Shown: positions 26,780 through 36,001, counted from the first letter of the stretch. The stretch: 58,910 bases of DNA from Cellulosimicrobium composti (GCF_009711085.1 NZ_WMKA01000019.1:1-58910), one strand, 5' to 3'. Notes: generated by a model from the letters alone, not told the origin. A program made the numbers and translations.

Positions 26780-28420
26780 GTGTCCAGGAAGCGGCTCCTC
26801 GCCGCGGCCGCCGGCATCACGGCGGTGACGCTGACCCTGACCGCATGCGGCGGGGGCTCGGACGACGGCGAGGGCGACGGCGGCGACGGCGGCAGCTCGG
26901 CGAGCGGCTCGCTCGTCATCGGCACGACCGACAAGGTCACGGTGCTCGACCCGGCCGGCTCGTACGACAACGGCTCGTTCGCCGTGATGAACCAGGTCTT
27001 CCCGTTCCTGCTGAACACGCCCTACGGCAGCCCCGACGTCGAGCCCGACATCGCGGAGTCGGCCGAGTTCACGTCGCCGACGGAGTACACCGTCAAGCTC
27101 AAGCCGGGCCTCAAGTGGGCCAACGGGAACGACCTCACGTCGTCCGACGTGAAGTTCACGTTCGACCGCCAGATCGCGATCAACGACCCGAACGGCCCGG
27201 CGTCGCTGCTCTACAACCTCGACAGCGTCGAGACGCCGGACGACACGACGGTCGTCTTCCACCTCAAGAGCGAGAACGACCAGCTCTTCCCGCAGATCCT
27301 GTCGAGCCCCGCGGGCCCGATCGTCGACGAGGAGGTGTTCGCGGCCGACGCGCTCACGCCCGACCAGGAGATCGTCGACGGCAACGCGTTCGCCGGCCAG
27401 TACACGATCACGGGCTACAAGTTCAACGAGCTCGTCTCCTACGAGGCGTACGACGGCTACGAGGGCCTGCTCGGCCCGGCGAAGACCGACAAGGTCGCGG
27501 TGAAGTACTTCGCCGAGGCGTCGAACATGAAGCTCGAGATCCAGCAGGGCAAGATCGACGTCGCGTGGCGCAGCCTCTCCGCGACGGACATCGAGGACCT
27601 GCGCGGCAACGACGACGTCAAGGTCGTCGACGGCCCCGGTGGCGAGATCCGCTACATCACGTTCAACTTCGACACCCAGCCGTACGGCGCGAAGACGCCC
27701 GAGGCGGACCCGGCGAAGGCGCTCGCGGTGCGTCAGGCGGCCGCGTCGCTCATCGACCGCGACGAGCTCTCCGAGCAGGTCTACAAGGGCACGTACACCC
27801 CGCTGTTCTCCTACGTCCCGGCGGGCCTGACCGGCGCGATCGAGCCGCTCAAGGAGATGTACGGCGACGGTGCGGGCAAGCCCGACGCCGCCAAGGCGGA
27901 GCAGCTCCTGGCCGACGCGGGCGTCGAGACGCCCGTGACGCTCAACCTCCAGTACTCGAACGACCACTACGGCCCGTCGTCGGCCGACGAGTACGCGCTC
28001 ATCAAGGACCAGCTGGAGAAGGACGGCCTGTTCACGGTCAACCTCCAGACGACCGAGTGGGTCACCTACGCGGAGGAGCGCACCGCCGACGTCTACCCGG
28101 CCTACCAGCTCGGCTGGTTCCCGGACTACTCGGACGCCGACAACTACCTCACGCCGTTCTTCCTCACGGAGAACTTCCTGGTGAACCACTACGCCAACCA
28201 GGAGGTCAACGACATGATCCTCCAGCAGGCGGCGACGCCGGACGCCGACGAGCGCACCGCGCTCATCGAGGAGATCCAGACGAAGGTCGCGGCCGACCTG
28301 TCGACCCTGCCGTACCTCCAGGGTGCGCAGGTCGCGGTCGTCGGCGCGGACGTGGAGGGGGCCGAGGACACGCTCGACCCGTCCTTCAAGTTCCGCTACG
28401 CGGCGCTGTCCAAGGGCTGA
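26780..28420 (+). CDS. ABC transporter substrate-binding lipoprotein (peptide family 5)
   Basis: 546 aa from a GTG. Signal peptide with lipobox LTAC (lipidated Cys23) followed by a Gly/Asp-rich tether, then an SBP_bac_5 (DppA/OppA-like) fold: VEPDIAESAEFTSPTEYTVKLKPGLKWANGNDLTSSDVKFTFDR is the family signature. Later segments (ALAVRQAAASLIDRDEL, AEQLLADAGVETPVTLNLQY) also fit. It should capture peptides or a related solute outside the membrane and deliver it to the permeases encoded next. The start is odd: AGAGGT (26759-26764) is 15 nt from the GTG, and the codon at the expected distance reads CAC followed by AAG ACA, as if an ATG AAG start had been lost. Confidence 0.88.
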   Translation: MSRKRLLAAAAGITAVTLTLTACGGGSDDGEGDGGDGGSSASGSLVIGTTDKVTVLDPAGSYDNGSFAVMNQVFPFLLNTPYGSPDVEPDIAESAEFTSPTEYTVKLKPGLKWANGNDLTSSDVKFTFDRQIAINDPNGPASLLYNLDSVETPDDTTVVFHLKSENDQLFPQILSSPAGPIVDEEVFAADALTPDQEIVDGNAFAGQYTITGYKFNELVSYEAYDGYEGLLGPAKTDKVAVKYFAEASNMKLEIQQGKIDVAWRSLSATDIEDLRGNDDVKVVDGPGGEIRYITFNFDTQPYGAKTPEADPAKALAVRQAAASLIDRDELSEQVYKGTYTPLFSYVPAGLTGAIEPLKEMYGDGAGKPDAAKAEQLLADAGVETPVTLNLQYSNDHYGPSSADEYALIKDQLEKDGLFTVNLQTTEWVTYAEERTADVYPAYQLGWFPDYSDADNYLTPFFLTENFLVNHYANQEVNDMILQQAATPDADERTALIEEIQTKVAADLSTLPYLQGAQVAVVGADVEGAEDTLDPSFKFRYAALSKG

Positions 28421-28427
28421 CGTCCCC

Positions 28428-28497
28428 GCCCGGCCATCCCCGCGCGATCCGCGGGGAGGGCCGGGCGCCGCTCGTCCGGCGCCGGCACACCGGCGCC
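28428..28497 (+). terminator. Two intercistronic hairpins after the binding-protein gene
   Basis: Hairpin 1: GCCCGGCC (28428-28435) and CCCCGCG pair with CGCGGGG and GGCCGGGC (to 28466) around a CGATC loop. Hairpin 2: GGCGCCGG (28478-28485) with CCGGCGCC (28490-28497), CACA loop. Hairpins at this point commonly protect binding-protein mRNA or cause partial termination, giving more binding protein than permease. Confidence 0.6.
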
Positions 28498-28520
28498 CGG
28501 GCACCTGACGAAGAGACGAC

Positions 28521-29636
28521 ATGACGACCACCACCACCGGCACGCCGGTCGGCGAGAGCACCGGGGCCGACCCGGCCTCGGCGACCCCCCGCCCACGACG
28601 GCGCCGCGGGGGCGGCGGCGGGCTCGGGAGCTACGTCCTGGTCCGCGCGCTCCTCATCCTCCCCACCGTCTTCATCCTCGTGACCACGGTCTTCGTGGTC
28701 ATGCGCGCCACGGGCGACCCGATCACCGCCGCGCTCGGCGGCCGCCTCACGCCCGACCAGCTCGCCGAGCGCATCCACGAGGCCGGCTACGACCGCCCGG
28801 TCCTCGTGCAGTACCTCGAGTACCTCGGCGGCATCGTGCGCGGCGACTTCGGCACGACGATCAGCGACAACCGGCCCGTGACCGAGGTGCTCGCCACGTA
28901 CGGGGCCGCGACGCTCGAGCTCGCGACGTACGCGCTGCTCGTCGCGTTCGTCGTCGGCATCCCCCTGGGCATGCTCGCCGGCTACCTGCGCGACCGCGTG
29001 CCCGACGCGATGCTGCGCATCTCCGCGATCCTCGCGTACGCGACGCCCGTCTTCTTCGCCGGTCTCATGCTCAAGCTCGTCTTCTCGGTCTGGCTCGGCT
29101 GGCTGCCCGTGTCCGGGCGTGCGTCGACCGACGCGGAGATCGAGCTGCAGTTCCTCGACGACTCCACGGGCTTCTACCTGGTCGACGCGATCCGCACGGG
29201 CGACCCCGCGATCGTCGGGGACGTCCTGGAGCACGCCGTGCTCCCCGCGCTCGCGCTCGGCCTGCTCACCGCGGGCGTGTTCCTGCGCCTCGTGCGCACC
29301 AACGTCATCGGCACGCTCTCCACCGACTACGTCGTCGCGGCGCGCTCGCGCGGCGTGCGCGAGTCGCGCCTCGTGCGCGCCCACGCGTGGCGCCCCGCGC
29401 TCATCCCGATCATCACCGTCATCGGGCTCCAGGTCGCGATGCTCCTCGCGGGCGCCGTTCTCACCGAGACGACCTTCGAGTGGAAGGGCCTCGGGTTCCA
29501 GCTCGCCGAGTACCTCCAGGCGCGCGACTTCGTCGCCGTGCAGGGGATCGTCGTGCTCATGGCCGTGATCGTCGCGGTGACCAACTTCCTCGTCGACATC
29601 ATCGCGGCGCTCATCGACCCGAGGGTGAGGTACTGA
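28521..29636 (+). CDS. Peptide ABC transporter permease (DppB/OppB type)
   Basis: 371 aa. A Pro/Thr/Arg-rich cytosolic N-terminus of ~35 residues precedes six transmembrane helices. The DppB signature after helix 1 (VMRATGDPITAALGGRLTPDQLAERIHEAGYDRPVLVQYLEYL) and the EAA coupling loop (DYVVAARSRGVRESRLVRAHAWRPALIPIITVIG) are clear. A large loop at ~190-225 lies outside. It forms the heteromeric channel with the next gene, which starts 2 nt after this stop. Codons follow the host pattern. Confidence 0.92.
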   Translation: MTTTTTGTPVGESTGADPASATPRPRRRRGGGGGLGSYVLVRALLILPTVFILVTTVFVVMRATGDPITAALGGRLTPDQLAERIHEAGYDRPVLVQYLEYLGGIVRGDFGTTISDNRPVTEVLATYGAATLELATYALLVAFVVGIPLGMLAGYLRDRVPDAMLRISAILAYATPVFFAGLMLKLVFSVWLGWLPVSGRASTDAEIELQFLDDSTGFYLVDAIRTGDPAIVGDVLEHAVLPALALGLLTAGVFLRLVRTNVIGTLSTDYVVAARSRGVRESRLVRAHAWRPALIPIITVIGLQVAMLLAGAVLTETTFEWKGLGFQLAEYLQARDFVAVQGIVVLMAVIVAVTNFLVDIIAALIDPRVRY

Positions 29637-29637
29637 C

Positions 29638-30855
29638 ATGGTCGCGGAGACCGTCGTCCCGGCCGGTCCGGGCACCGGGAGCCCCGGCCCCGTCGTCGTC
29701 CCCGAGCGCGGTCGCGTCGCGTGGTGGAAGCGCCTGCCCGTCGTGCACCAGCTCCGCCAGAGCGTGGGCCTGCAGCGCGGCATGCTCGTCGCGGGCCTCG
29801 TCATCACGGGGATCTTCCTGCTCACCGCGGCGCTCGCGCCCGTGCTCGCGCCCTACGGCTACAGCCAGCTCCGCTCGGCGGACGGGCCGTTCGGCGCCCA
29901 GCAGCCGCCGTCGGCCGAGCACCTGCTCGGCACGACCTTCGGCGGCTATGACGTGCTGTCGCGCGTCATCTGGGGCGCGCAGACGGCGCTGCTCGTCATC
30001 GTCGTCGCGATCCTCGCGTCGATCGTCCTCGGCGTGCTGCTCGGGCTCGTGTCCGGGTACGTCGGCGGGTGGGCCGACCGCCTCCTCGTCGTGCTGTGCG
30101 ACGCGATCTACGCGTTCCCGTCCCTGCTCCTCGCGATCCTCATGGCGATCGTCATCTCCGGCGGCCAGTCGAGCATGTGGGGCGGCATCCTCGCCGCCGC
30201 GCTGTCCATCACCGTGGTGTTCGTGCCGCAGTACTTCCGCGTCACGCGCGCGGAGGTCGTGCGGATCAAGGGCGAGGCGTTCGTCGACTCGGCGCGCGTG
30301 CTCGGCACGCCGCACCGGCGCATCATGTTCCGCCACGTCCTGCGGAACTCGACCCGCACCCTCCCGCTCATCGTCACGCTCAACGCGTCCGAGGCGATCC
30401 TCACGCTCGCCGGTCTCGGCTTCCTCGGGTTCGGCATCGAGCCGACGGCGGCCGCGGAGTGGGGCTACGACCTCAACAAGGCCGTGTCCGACGTGACGAG
30501 CGGCATCTGGTGGACGGCGCTCTTCCCGGGCCTCGCGATCGTGCTCGTCGTCCTCGGCATCACGCTCGTCGGGGAGAGCCTCAACGACCTCGCCGACCCG
30601 CGCCTGCGCTCGCGGCGCGCCGCGGCCGAGGTGTCGGGCGAGGTCGCGGAGACGTCGGTCGTCCCCGGCGGCACGCTGACCGCCGGCCCGGGCGGGCTCG
30701 ACGCGATCGAGGGCGCGGGCTCGCGCTCCGACGAGCTCGCCGCCGCTCCCGCCCTGCCCGACCCCGACGCCGTCGGGCTCGACGGCCGGCCGTCCGGGTC
30801 CGCGGACGACCCGCGCGACGGCGCACCGCACGACGAGACGGAGGACCGGCGATGA
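29638..30855 (+). CDS. Peptide ABC transporter permease (DppC/OppC type)
   Basis: 405 aa. Six helices with the DppC features: [12 protein letters not shown] after helix 1, then [32 protein letters not shown], and the EAA loop [38 protein letters not shown]. The C-terminus has an unusually long ~85-residue hydrophilic tail after [15 protein letters not shown], rich in Gly/Asp/Ala, which goes beyond the normal family end and is probably disordered. Overlaps the ATPase gene by ATGA. Confidence 0.92.
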   Translation: MVAETVVPAGPGTGSPGPVVVPERGRVAWWKRLPVVHQLRQSVGLQRGMLVAGLVITGIFLLTAALAPVLAPYGYSQLRSADGPFGAQQPPSAEHLLGTTFGGYDVLSRVIWGAQTALLVIVVAILASIVLGVLLGLVSGYVGGWADRLLVVLCDAIYAFPSLLLAILMAIVISGGQSSMWGGILAAALSITVVFVPQYFRVTRAEVVRIKGEAFVDSARVLGTPHRRIMFRHVLRNSTRTLPLIVTLNASEAILTLAGLGFLGFGIEPTAAAEWGYDLNKAVSDVTSGIWWTALFPGLAIVLVVLGITLVGESLNDLADPRLRSRRAAAEVSGEVAETSVVPGGTLTAGPGGLDAIEGAGSRSDELAAAPALPDPDAVGLDGRPSGSADDPRDGAPHDETEDRR

Positions 30856-32579
30856 GCGCCGTGACGGACGAGACGACCCGCGCGGCCGCTGCCGCGCGCC
30901 CCGTCGTGACGATCCGCGACCTCGCGGTGTCGTTCGCGACCGACGCCGGCTCGGTCCGGGCGGTCGACGGCGTCGACCTGGAGGTCGCGCCGGGCGAGGT
31001 GCTCGCCGTCGTCGGCGAGTCCGGCTCCGGCAAGTCCGTGACCGCCAAGACGATCCTCGGCCTGCTGCCGTCGACCGCGACGGCGCGCGGCGCCGTCGTG
31101 CTGACGAACAAGGCCGGGACCGCGGAGCACGACGTCGTCTCGCTCGCGGGCGAGCGGCTGCGCCAGGTGCGGGGCACCGACGTGGCGATGGTGTTCCAGG
31201 AGCCGTCCGCCGCGCTCAACCCCGTGTACACGGTGGGCTGGCAGATCATGGAGGGCATCCGGGCGCACGGGAAGGTGTCGCGGCGCGAGGCGCGCCGGCG
31301 CGCGGTCGACGTGCTGCGGCGCGTCGGCATCCCCGACCCGGAGACGCGCGTCGACCACTACCCGCACCAGTTCTCCGGCGGGCAGAAGCAGCGCATCGTC
31401 ATCGCGATGGCGCTCGTGCTCGACCCGGGCCTCATCGTCGCGGACGAGCCGACGACGGCCCTCGACGTCACCGTGCAGGCGGAGATCCTCGACCTCCTGC
31501 GCCGGTGCCGCGACGAGTTCGGCACCGCGATCGTGCTCATCACGCACAACATGGGCGTCGTCGCGGACCTCGCCGACCGCGTCGCGGTCATGTACCAGGG
31601 CAAGGTCGTGGAGCAGGCGACCGCGCGCGAGCTGTTCGCCGCGCCGCAGGCCGCGTACACGAAGGCGCTGCTGGAGTCCGTGCCGCGCATCGGCGAGGGG
31701 ACCGCGCGCGCCGTGGCCCGCGCGTCGGTCCGCGCGGACGGCTGGGCGGACGCCGAGCCCGTCGTCGCGGCGCAGGGGCTGACCGTCACGTACCCGGGCC
31801 GCCTGCGCCGCCCGGGGTTCACCGCCGTCGACGACGTGTCGCTGACGATCCGCCCCGGCGAGGTGCTCGGCCTCGTGGGCGAGTCCGGCTCGGGCAAGAC
31901 GACGTTCGCGCGCGCGGTCGCCGGCCTCACCAAGGTCACGGGCGGGTCGCTGCGCGTGCTCGGCGTCGAGATGAACGGCGTCAAGGAGCGCGACCTGCGC
32001 CCCGTGCGCCCGCGCATCGGCTTCGTGTTCCAGGACCCCGCGACGAGCTTCAACCCGCTGCTCACGATCGCCGACTGCGTCGCCGAGCCGCTCGTCGTGC
32101 ACGGGCGCGCGGAGTCGCCCCAGGCGGCGCGCGGCCGGGTCGACGAGCTCCTGGAGGCCGTCCAGCTCCCGCGTTCGTACGGCGACCGGTTCCCGCACGA
32201 GCTCTCCGGCGGGCAGCGCCAGCGCGCGTCGCTCGCCCGGGCGCTCGCGCTCGACCCGGAGCTGCTCGTGGCCGACGAGCCGACGTCCGCGCTCGACGTC
32301 TCCGTGCAGGCGCGCGTGCTCGAGCTGTTCGCCGAGCTCCAGCGCGAGCTCGGGTTCGCGAGCCTGTTCGTCTCGCACGACCTCGCCGTCGTGGACCTGC
32401 TGGCCGACCGCATCGCGGTGCTCTACCGGGGCCGGCTCGTCGAGGAGGGGACGGGTGCGGAGGTGCTGGGCGACCCGCGCGGGGAGTACACGCGCCGGCT
32501 GCTCGCGTCGCTGCCCGTCCCGGACCCGGTGCTCCAGGCCGAGCGCCGCGAGGAGCTGCGCGCCCTGCGCGGCGCCTGA
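30852..32579 (+). CDS. Peptide ABC transporter ATPase, fused DppD-DppF type
   Basis: 575 aa containing two complete nucleotide-binding domains in one chain. Domain 1 (~20-270): Walker [10 protein letters not shown]-loop [11 protein letters not shown], signature FSGGQKQR, Walker [13 protein letters not shown], switch His in ITHNMG. Domain 2 (~300-555): Walker [10 protein letters not shown]-loop [11 protein letters not shown], signature LSGGQRQR, Walker [13 protein letters not shown], switch His in VSHDLA. Both sites look fully functional, so the two separate ATPases of the usual dpp/opp operon are fused here. It completes the four-gene importer and is followed by a strong terminator. Confidence 0.94.
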   Translation: MSAVTDETTRAAAAARPVVTIRDLAVSFATDAGSVRAVDGVDLEVAPGEVLAVVGESGSGKSVTAKTILGLLPSTATARGAVVLTNKAGTAEHDVVSLAGERLRQVRGTDVAMVFQEPSAALNPVYTVGWQIMEGIRAHGKVSRREARRRAVDVLRRVGIPDPETRVDHYPHQFSGGQKQRIVIAMALVLDPGLIVADEPTTALDVTVQAEILDLLRRCRDEFGTAIVLITHNMGVVADLADRVAVMYQGKVVEQATARELFAAPQAAYTKALLESVPRIGEGTARAVARASVRADGWADAEPVVAAQGLTVTYPGRLRRPGFTAVDDVSLTIRPGEVLGLVGESGSGKTTFARAVAGLTKVTGGSLRVLGVEMNGVKERDLRPVRPRIGFVFQDPATSFNPLLTIADCVAEPLVVHGRAESPQAARGRVDELLEAVQLPRSYGDRFPHELSGGQRQRASLARALALDPELLVADEPTSALDVSVQARVLELFAELQRELGFASLFVSHDLAVVDLLADRIAVLYRGRLVEEGTGAEVLGDPRGEYTRRLLASLPVPDPVLQAERREELRALRGA

Positions 32580-32584
32580 CCGGT

Positions 32585-32614
32585 CCCGCCCGGGCCGGTG
32601 ACGGCCCGGGCGGG
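32585..32614. terminator. Bidirectional terminator, perfect 12-bp stem
   Basis: CCCGCCCGGGCC (32585-32596) and its exact complement (32603-32614), loop GGTGAC. It lies between the convergent stop codons of the ABC operon (32579) and the CPBP gene (32616). Confidence 0.75.
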
Positions 32615-32615
32615 G

Positions 32616-33506
32616 TCACGCGAGGCCGAGGGACTGCTTCCACTCCAGGGGGAGCAGGGCGTACCCGACGAACGCGACGACGTCGAGCAGCGTGTGCGCG
32701 ACGACGAGCGGCATGACGCGGTGCCGTTCCCAGCGGGACGTGTAGAACCACGAGAACACGACGCCCATGACGACGTTCCCGAGGAACGGCCCGAACCCCT
32801 GGTACAGGTGGTACGACCCGCGCAGGAGCGAGCTCCACACGACGAACTTCACGCGGCCCCAGCCGAGGTCGCGCGTGCGCTCGAACAGGTAGCCGACCGC
32901 GACGACCTCCTCGAGCAGGCCGTTCTGCAGCGCTGCGAGGATCAGCACGGGCACCGTCCACCACGCGGCGTTGAGCGCGGAGGCCTGGACGTCGACCGTG
33001 ATGCCGAGGGTGCGGCCCAGGAGGTAGAACCCGAGGCCCGGGATGCCGATGGCCGCGGCGAGCGCGAAGCCCCACCCCACGTCCCTGAGGGGGCGTGACC
33101 CGTCGAGCCCGATCGCGCGGACGGCCGAGCGCCCGCGCGCGCTGAGCAGGTACAGCGCGAGCGCGACGGGCAGCACCGCGAAGAAGATCCCGACGAGCTG
33201 GTACGTGAGGTCGAGGTAGGGGCGCGCGGACTGGCTGACGTTGAGGCTCGCCGACTGGTCGCGCAGCGGCGTCCCGGCGGTGAGCCGCGCGACGATGTTG
33301 ATGATCGCGTAGACGGCCGACTTGCCCAGGCTCAGCCCGAGCACGATCCAGATCTCCGCGCCGATGCGTCGCCGGGTCGCGCGGTCGGGGCGCGCGGGCG
33401 TGACATCGGTGGCGTCGGCGGCGCGCGCGGGGGCGGCGGTCGAGCCGGGCGCGGCGGTCGTCGGGCCGGGTGCGGCCGGGGAGCCGGGAGCGGTCAGGTC
33501 GGGCAC
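32616..33506 (-). CDS. CPBP-family intramembrane metalloprotease
   Basis: 296 aa from the GTG at 33506. A ~55-residue Pro/Ala-rich cytosolic start is followed by about eight hydrophobic helices. The Abi/CAAX-protease motifs are present: the Glu pair in NGLLEEVVAVGYLFERTRD, a His in SYHLYQGFGPFLGNVVMG, and a His in MPLVVAHTLLDVVAF. Members cleave or regulate membrane proteins or prenylated or bacteriocin peptides; no substrate candidate lies nearby. The start was chosen because a TATAAC -10 hexamer ends 6 nt before this GTG. Convergent with the ABC operon. Confidence 0.8.
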   Translation of the reverse strand: MPDLTAPGSPAAPGPTTAAPGSTAAPARAADATDVTPARPDRATRRRIGAEIWIVLGLSLGKSAVYAIINIVARLTAGTPLRDQSASLNVSQSARPYLDLTYQLVGIFFAVLPVALALYLLSARGRSAVRAIGLDGSRPLRDVGWGFALAAAIGIPGLGFYLLGRTLGITVDVQASALNAAWWTVPVLILAALQNGLLEEVVAVGYLFERTRDLGWGRVKFVVWSSLLRGSYHLYQGFGPFLGNVVMGVVFSWFYTSRWERHRVMPLVVAHTLLDVVAFVGYALLPLEWKQSLGLA

Positions 33507-33512
33507 CGTCCG

Positions 33513-33518
33513 GTTATA
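33513..33518 (-). promoter_or_regulatory. -10 element, probable leaderless promoter for the CPBP gene
   Basis: On the minus strand TATAAC ends 6 nt before the GTG at 33506. This is one of the best -10 matches in the window and no ribosome binding site follows it. Confidence 0.55.
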
Positions 33519-33592
33519 GCACCGCACCCCGGGAGCGGCCTCGACGCCGCCTGGACGTCGGCTGTTCGCCGAGCACGAGCCTCCTCGCCGGC

Positions 33593-33645
33593 GAGCACGG
33601 GATTGCTGTCGTTCTCGGCCCGATGGCGACAGCAACCCCGTGTTC
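33593..33645. repeat. Palindromic repeat, copy B
   Basis: Arms of 19 nt, GAGCACGGGATTGCTGTCG (33593-33611) and CGACAGCAACCCCGTGTTC (33627-33645), pair at 17 of 19 positions around a 15-nt loop. The element lies between the ribbon-helix-helix gene (stop at 33657) and the CPBP promoter. The two mismatches suggest an older copy than C or D. Confidence 0.88.
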
Positions 33646-33656
33646 GGCGGGAGAGG

Positions 33657-34028
33657 TCAGGTGCGGGGCGGGCGGCCCGGGCGGCGGGGCGGGCGGACGT
33701 CGCGGGGGAGGCGGCCGGCGTCGTCGAGCGCGCGGCGCAGCAGCATCTCGATCTGCGCGTTGACGCTGCGCAGGTCGTCGCCGGCCCAGCGGGCGAGGGC
33801 GTCGTGCACCGCGGGGTCGAGGCGCAGGAGCACCGACTTGCGCTGCGGTCGCTGCGCGCGGCCCGTGCCCGCGGCCGGCCGCTCGCCCGACGCCGGCCGC
33901 TCGCCCTGCGCGGTCGCCTCGCCCCCGGGCGCGTTCCCAGCGGTGGGCACGCCGCGGCCCGGCGACGGCTGCTCGCCGTCGCCGGGTGCGTCACGCTCGT
34001 CGGGCGGCGTGGGCCCGGCGGCGGTCAC
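33657..34028 (-). CDS. Small ribbon-helix-helix (Arc/CopG-like) protein
   Basis: 123 aa from a GTG. The first ~70 residues are Gly/Pro/Glu-rich and low-complexity. The C-terminal ~50 residues form a ribbon-helix-helix unit: RKSVLLRLDPAVHDALARWAGDDLRSVNAQIEMLLRRALDDAGR, where the beta strand is KSVLLRLD and the two helices follow. Such proteins bind palindromic DNA as dimers. The start overlaps the SPFH stop (GTGA), so the two proteins are translationally coupled, and a perfect palindrome lies upstream of the SPFH gene. Autoregulation of the pair is a natural inference. An antitoxin role is possible, but there is no toxin gene. Confidence 0.75.
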   Translation of the reverse strand: MTAAGPTPPDERDAPGDGEQPSPGRGVPTAGNAPGGEATAQGERPASGERPAAGTGRAQRPQRKSVLLRLDPAVHDALARWAGDDLRSVNAQIEMLLRRALDDAGRLPRDVRPPRRPGRPPRT

Positions 34029-34993
34029 TGGTACAGGGACCCCGTGTTGACGACGGGCGTCACGCGGCTGTCCCCGCAGAGCACGACGAGGAGGTTCGAG
34101 ACCATCGTGGCGCGGCGCTCGTCGTCGAGCGTGACGACGTCCTCGGCCTCGAGGCGCGCGAGCGCGTCCTCGACCATCGACACCGCACCCTCGACGATGC
34201 GCGAGCGCGCGGCGATGATCGCGCCCGCCTGCTGGCGCTGGAGCATCGCCTGGGCGATCTCGGGGGCGTACGCGAGGTTGGAGATGCGCGCCTCGATGAC
34301 CTCGACGCCCGCGACGACGACGCGCGCCGCGACCTCGGCGGCGATCTCCGCCGACACGACCTCCGTCGCGCCGCGCAGCGACTGCTCGCCCGCCTCCGCG
34401 TCGTCGTACGGGTGGGACATCGCGACGTGGCGCAGCGCCGACTCCGCCTGGACGCGGACGAAGTCCGTGTAGTCCTCGACCGCGAAGCTCGCCTTCGCCG
34501 TGTCCGCGACCTGCCAGACGACGATCGCGGCGATGTTGATCGGGTTGCCGTCGGCGTCGTTGACCTTGAGCTCGCTCGTCTCGAAGTTGCGCACGCGCAC
34601 GGACACGCGGCGGCGCGTGCTGAGCGGCACGGTCGCGACGAGCCCCGTGGTGCGCACGGTGCCGAGGTAGCGGCCGAAGAACTGGACGACGACGGTCTCG
34701 CCCGGGTTGATCACGGCGACCCCGGTGGGCACGAGCACGCCCAGGAGGAAGAGCAGCACGCCGAGCGTGACGAGCGGACCGGCCGGCCCGACCTCCGCCG
34801 CGGCGGCCACGACGGACGCGGCACCACCGGCGAGCAGCAGGACGCTCAGGGCGATGACGGCCGCAGCGCCGCCGGCACCGAGCGACCAGGCAGGGCGCTC
34901 CACGATGTCGACGCGCGTGCCGTCGTGACCGACCGGACGGCCGGTCGGCTCGCCTCCGACGGACTCCTGCGGGGGTGCTGCGCTCTCGGTCAC
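34025..34993 (-). CDS. SPFH (band 7/stomatin-like) membrane protein
   Basis: 322 aa from the GTG at 34993, chosen because GGAGAGG lies 8 nt upstream; a more upstream ATG at 35050 falls in the promoter palindrome and is unlikely. Two hydrophobic helices (~40-95) anchor the protein, followed by the SPFH domain (VAVINPGETVVVQFFGRYLGTVRTTGL, VRVRNFETSELKVNDADGNPINIAAIVVWQV) and a helical region with the EVIEARISNLAYAPEIAQAMLQRQQA signature. These proteins form ring oligomers and organise membrane microdomains. The role in actinobacteria is unclear. It is the first gene of a two-gene operon. Confidence 0.88.
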   Translation of the reverse strand: MTESAAPPQESVGGEPTGRPVGHDGTRVDIVERPAWSLGAGGAAAVIALSVLLLAGGAASVVAAAAEVGPAGPLVTLGVLLFLLGVLVPTGVAVINPGETVVVQFFGRYLGTVRTTGLVATVPLSTRRRVSVRVRNFETSELKVNDADGNPINIAAIVVWQVADTAKASFAVEDYTDFVRVQAESALRHVAMSHPYDDAEAGEQSLRGATEVVSAEIAAEVAARVVVAGVEVIEARISNLAYAPEIAQAMLQRQQAGAIIAARSRIVEGAVSMVEDALARLEAEDVVTLDDERRATMVSNLLVVLCGDSRVTPVVNTGSLYQ

Positions 34994-35029
34994 GGTCTCG
35001 TCCTCTCCTGCGGCGCGGGGCGCGTCGGG

Positions 35030-35053
35030 TGTATAGCAATGTGATATCACATT
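35030..35053 (-). promoter_or_regulatory. SPFH promoter with perfect 16-bp palindromic operator
   Basis: AATGTGATATCACATT (35038-35053) is a perfect palindrome in very GC-rich surroundings. On the minus strand it is followed after 2 nt by a -10-like TATACA (35035-35030), so a protein bound to the palindrome would cover the spacer and -35 region. The coupled ribbon-helix-helix protein is the obvious candidate ligand. Confidence 0.65.
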
Positions 35054-35186
35054 ATCGCGTCGCGGCGCGAGCGTGCGTCACCGCGACGCTGTCGCCGCGC
35101 AGGGATGTGCGCGGTGTGCTGCACGCGCGGGTGAGGCCGACGTCGGGAAAGGGGGTTGTGCGATGGCGCGCTCGCGTGTCACCCTA

Positions 35187-35198
35187 CAAACAGGTTTG
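35187..35198 (+). promoter_or_regulatory. Candidate operator of the regulator/ABC exporter operon
   Basis: CAAAC-AG-GTTTG inverted repeat 38 bp before the first gene, followed by a further AT-rich segment (TAGTTTTCG). The HTH protein encoded second in the operon could bind here. No firm -35/-10 assignment. Confidence 0.35.
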
Positions 35199-35236
35199 CA
35201 ACGCAGAGTAGTTTTCGACACCACCGAGAGGTTCCC

Positions 35237-36001
35237 ATGACGACCGACGACGCCGACGCCCCCCGCACCGGGACGGACGAGCCGGACGAGCGCGCGCTCG
35301 ACGTCGCCGAGACGCTCCGCCTGATCCGCGAGCAGCAGGACCAGGCGCGCGACGCGACCGAGCCGGACACGCGGCTGCTGTGCCTCGCGTGGGGCGTCGC
35401 CTGGCTCGTCGGCTACCTGTGCCTGTGGGTGAGCGCGGTGCGCATCGCCGACGGCGCCGACGTCGTGCGGCTCCGCTCCGGGGCCGGCCAGGTCGTCGGG
35501 GCCCAGCCGGAGCCGTGGGCGTTCTGGGTCTTCTTCAGCCTCATCGTGGCCGCGACCGTGCTCACCATCGTCCACACCGTCGCGCGGACCGCCGGCACCC
35601 GGGGCGTCAGCGCCCGGACCGGCGCGATGTACGGGTGGTCGTGGATGCTCGGCTTCGCGTGCTACGGGTTCGTCCTCGGCGGGCTCGCCCGCGCGGGCGC
35701 GTCCCCGGAGGTCATGGCGCTCGCGAGCAACGCGCTGGCGAGCATCGTCGTGGGCCTCCTGTACCTCGGCTGCGCCGTCGCGTTCGACTCCCGCGGGCTG
35801 TTCGTCCTCGGGGTGTGGATGCTCGTCACCGCCGGCGCCGCGACCTTCGCGGGCCTGCCGTACACGTACCTCGTCATGGCGCTCGCGGGCGGCGGCGGGT
35901 TCCTCGTCATGGCGGGGATCGAGCACCTCCTGCGCCTGCGCCGTCGTCGGCTCGCCGACGGGCCCGCGCTCGCCGGGCGGACGGGAGCCGTCGATGCCTG
36001 A
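35237..36001 (+). CDS. Membrane protein of the ABC exporter operon, six TM
   Basis: 254 aa. The hydrophilic N-terminus carries an amphipathic helix (ALDVAETLRLIREQQDQARDAT), then six hydrophobic helices (LLCLAWGVAWLVGYLCLWV; AFWVFFSLIVAATVL; YGWSWMLGFACYGFVLGGLA and others) and a short Arg-rich tail. The N-terminal pattern recurs in actinobacterial proteins found beside HTH_34 regulators and ABC exporters, but I know no assigned function; a membrane sensor is one guess. ATG with GAGAGG upstream. It overlaps the regulator gene by 8 nt. Confidence 0.65.
   Translation: MTTDDADAPRTGTDEPDERALDVAETLRLIREQQDQARDATEPDTRLLCLAWGVAWLVGYLCLWVSAVRIADGADVVRLRSGAGQVVGAQPEPWAFWVFFSLIVAATVLTIVHTVARTAGTRGVSARTGAMYGWSWMLGFACYGFVLGGLARAGASPEVMALASNALASIVVGLLYLGCAVAFDSRGLFVLGVWMLVTAGAATFAGLPYTYLVMALAGGGGFLVMAGIEHLLRLRRRRLADGPALAGRTGAVDA

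Noticed and set aside
33506-33635. Longer CPBP start that runs through palindromic repeat B
   Set aside because: The added 43 residues are translated repeat sequence, and a good -10 element lies 6 nt before the internal GTG.
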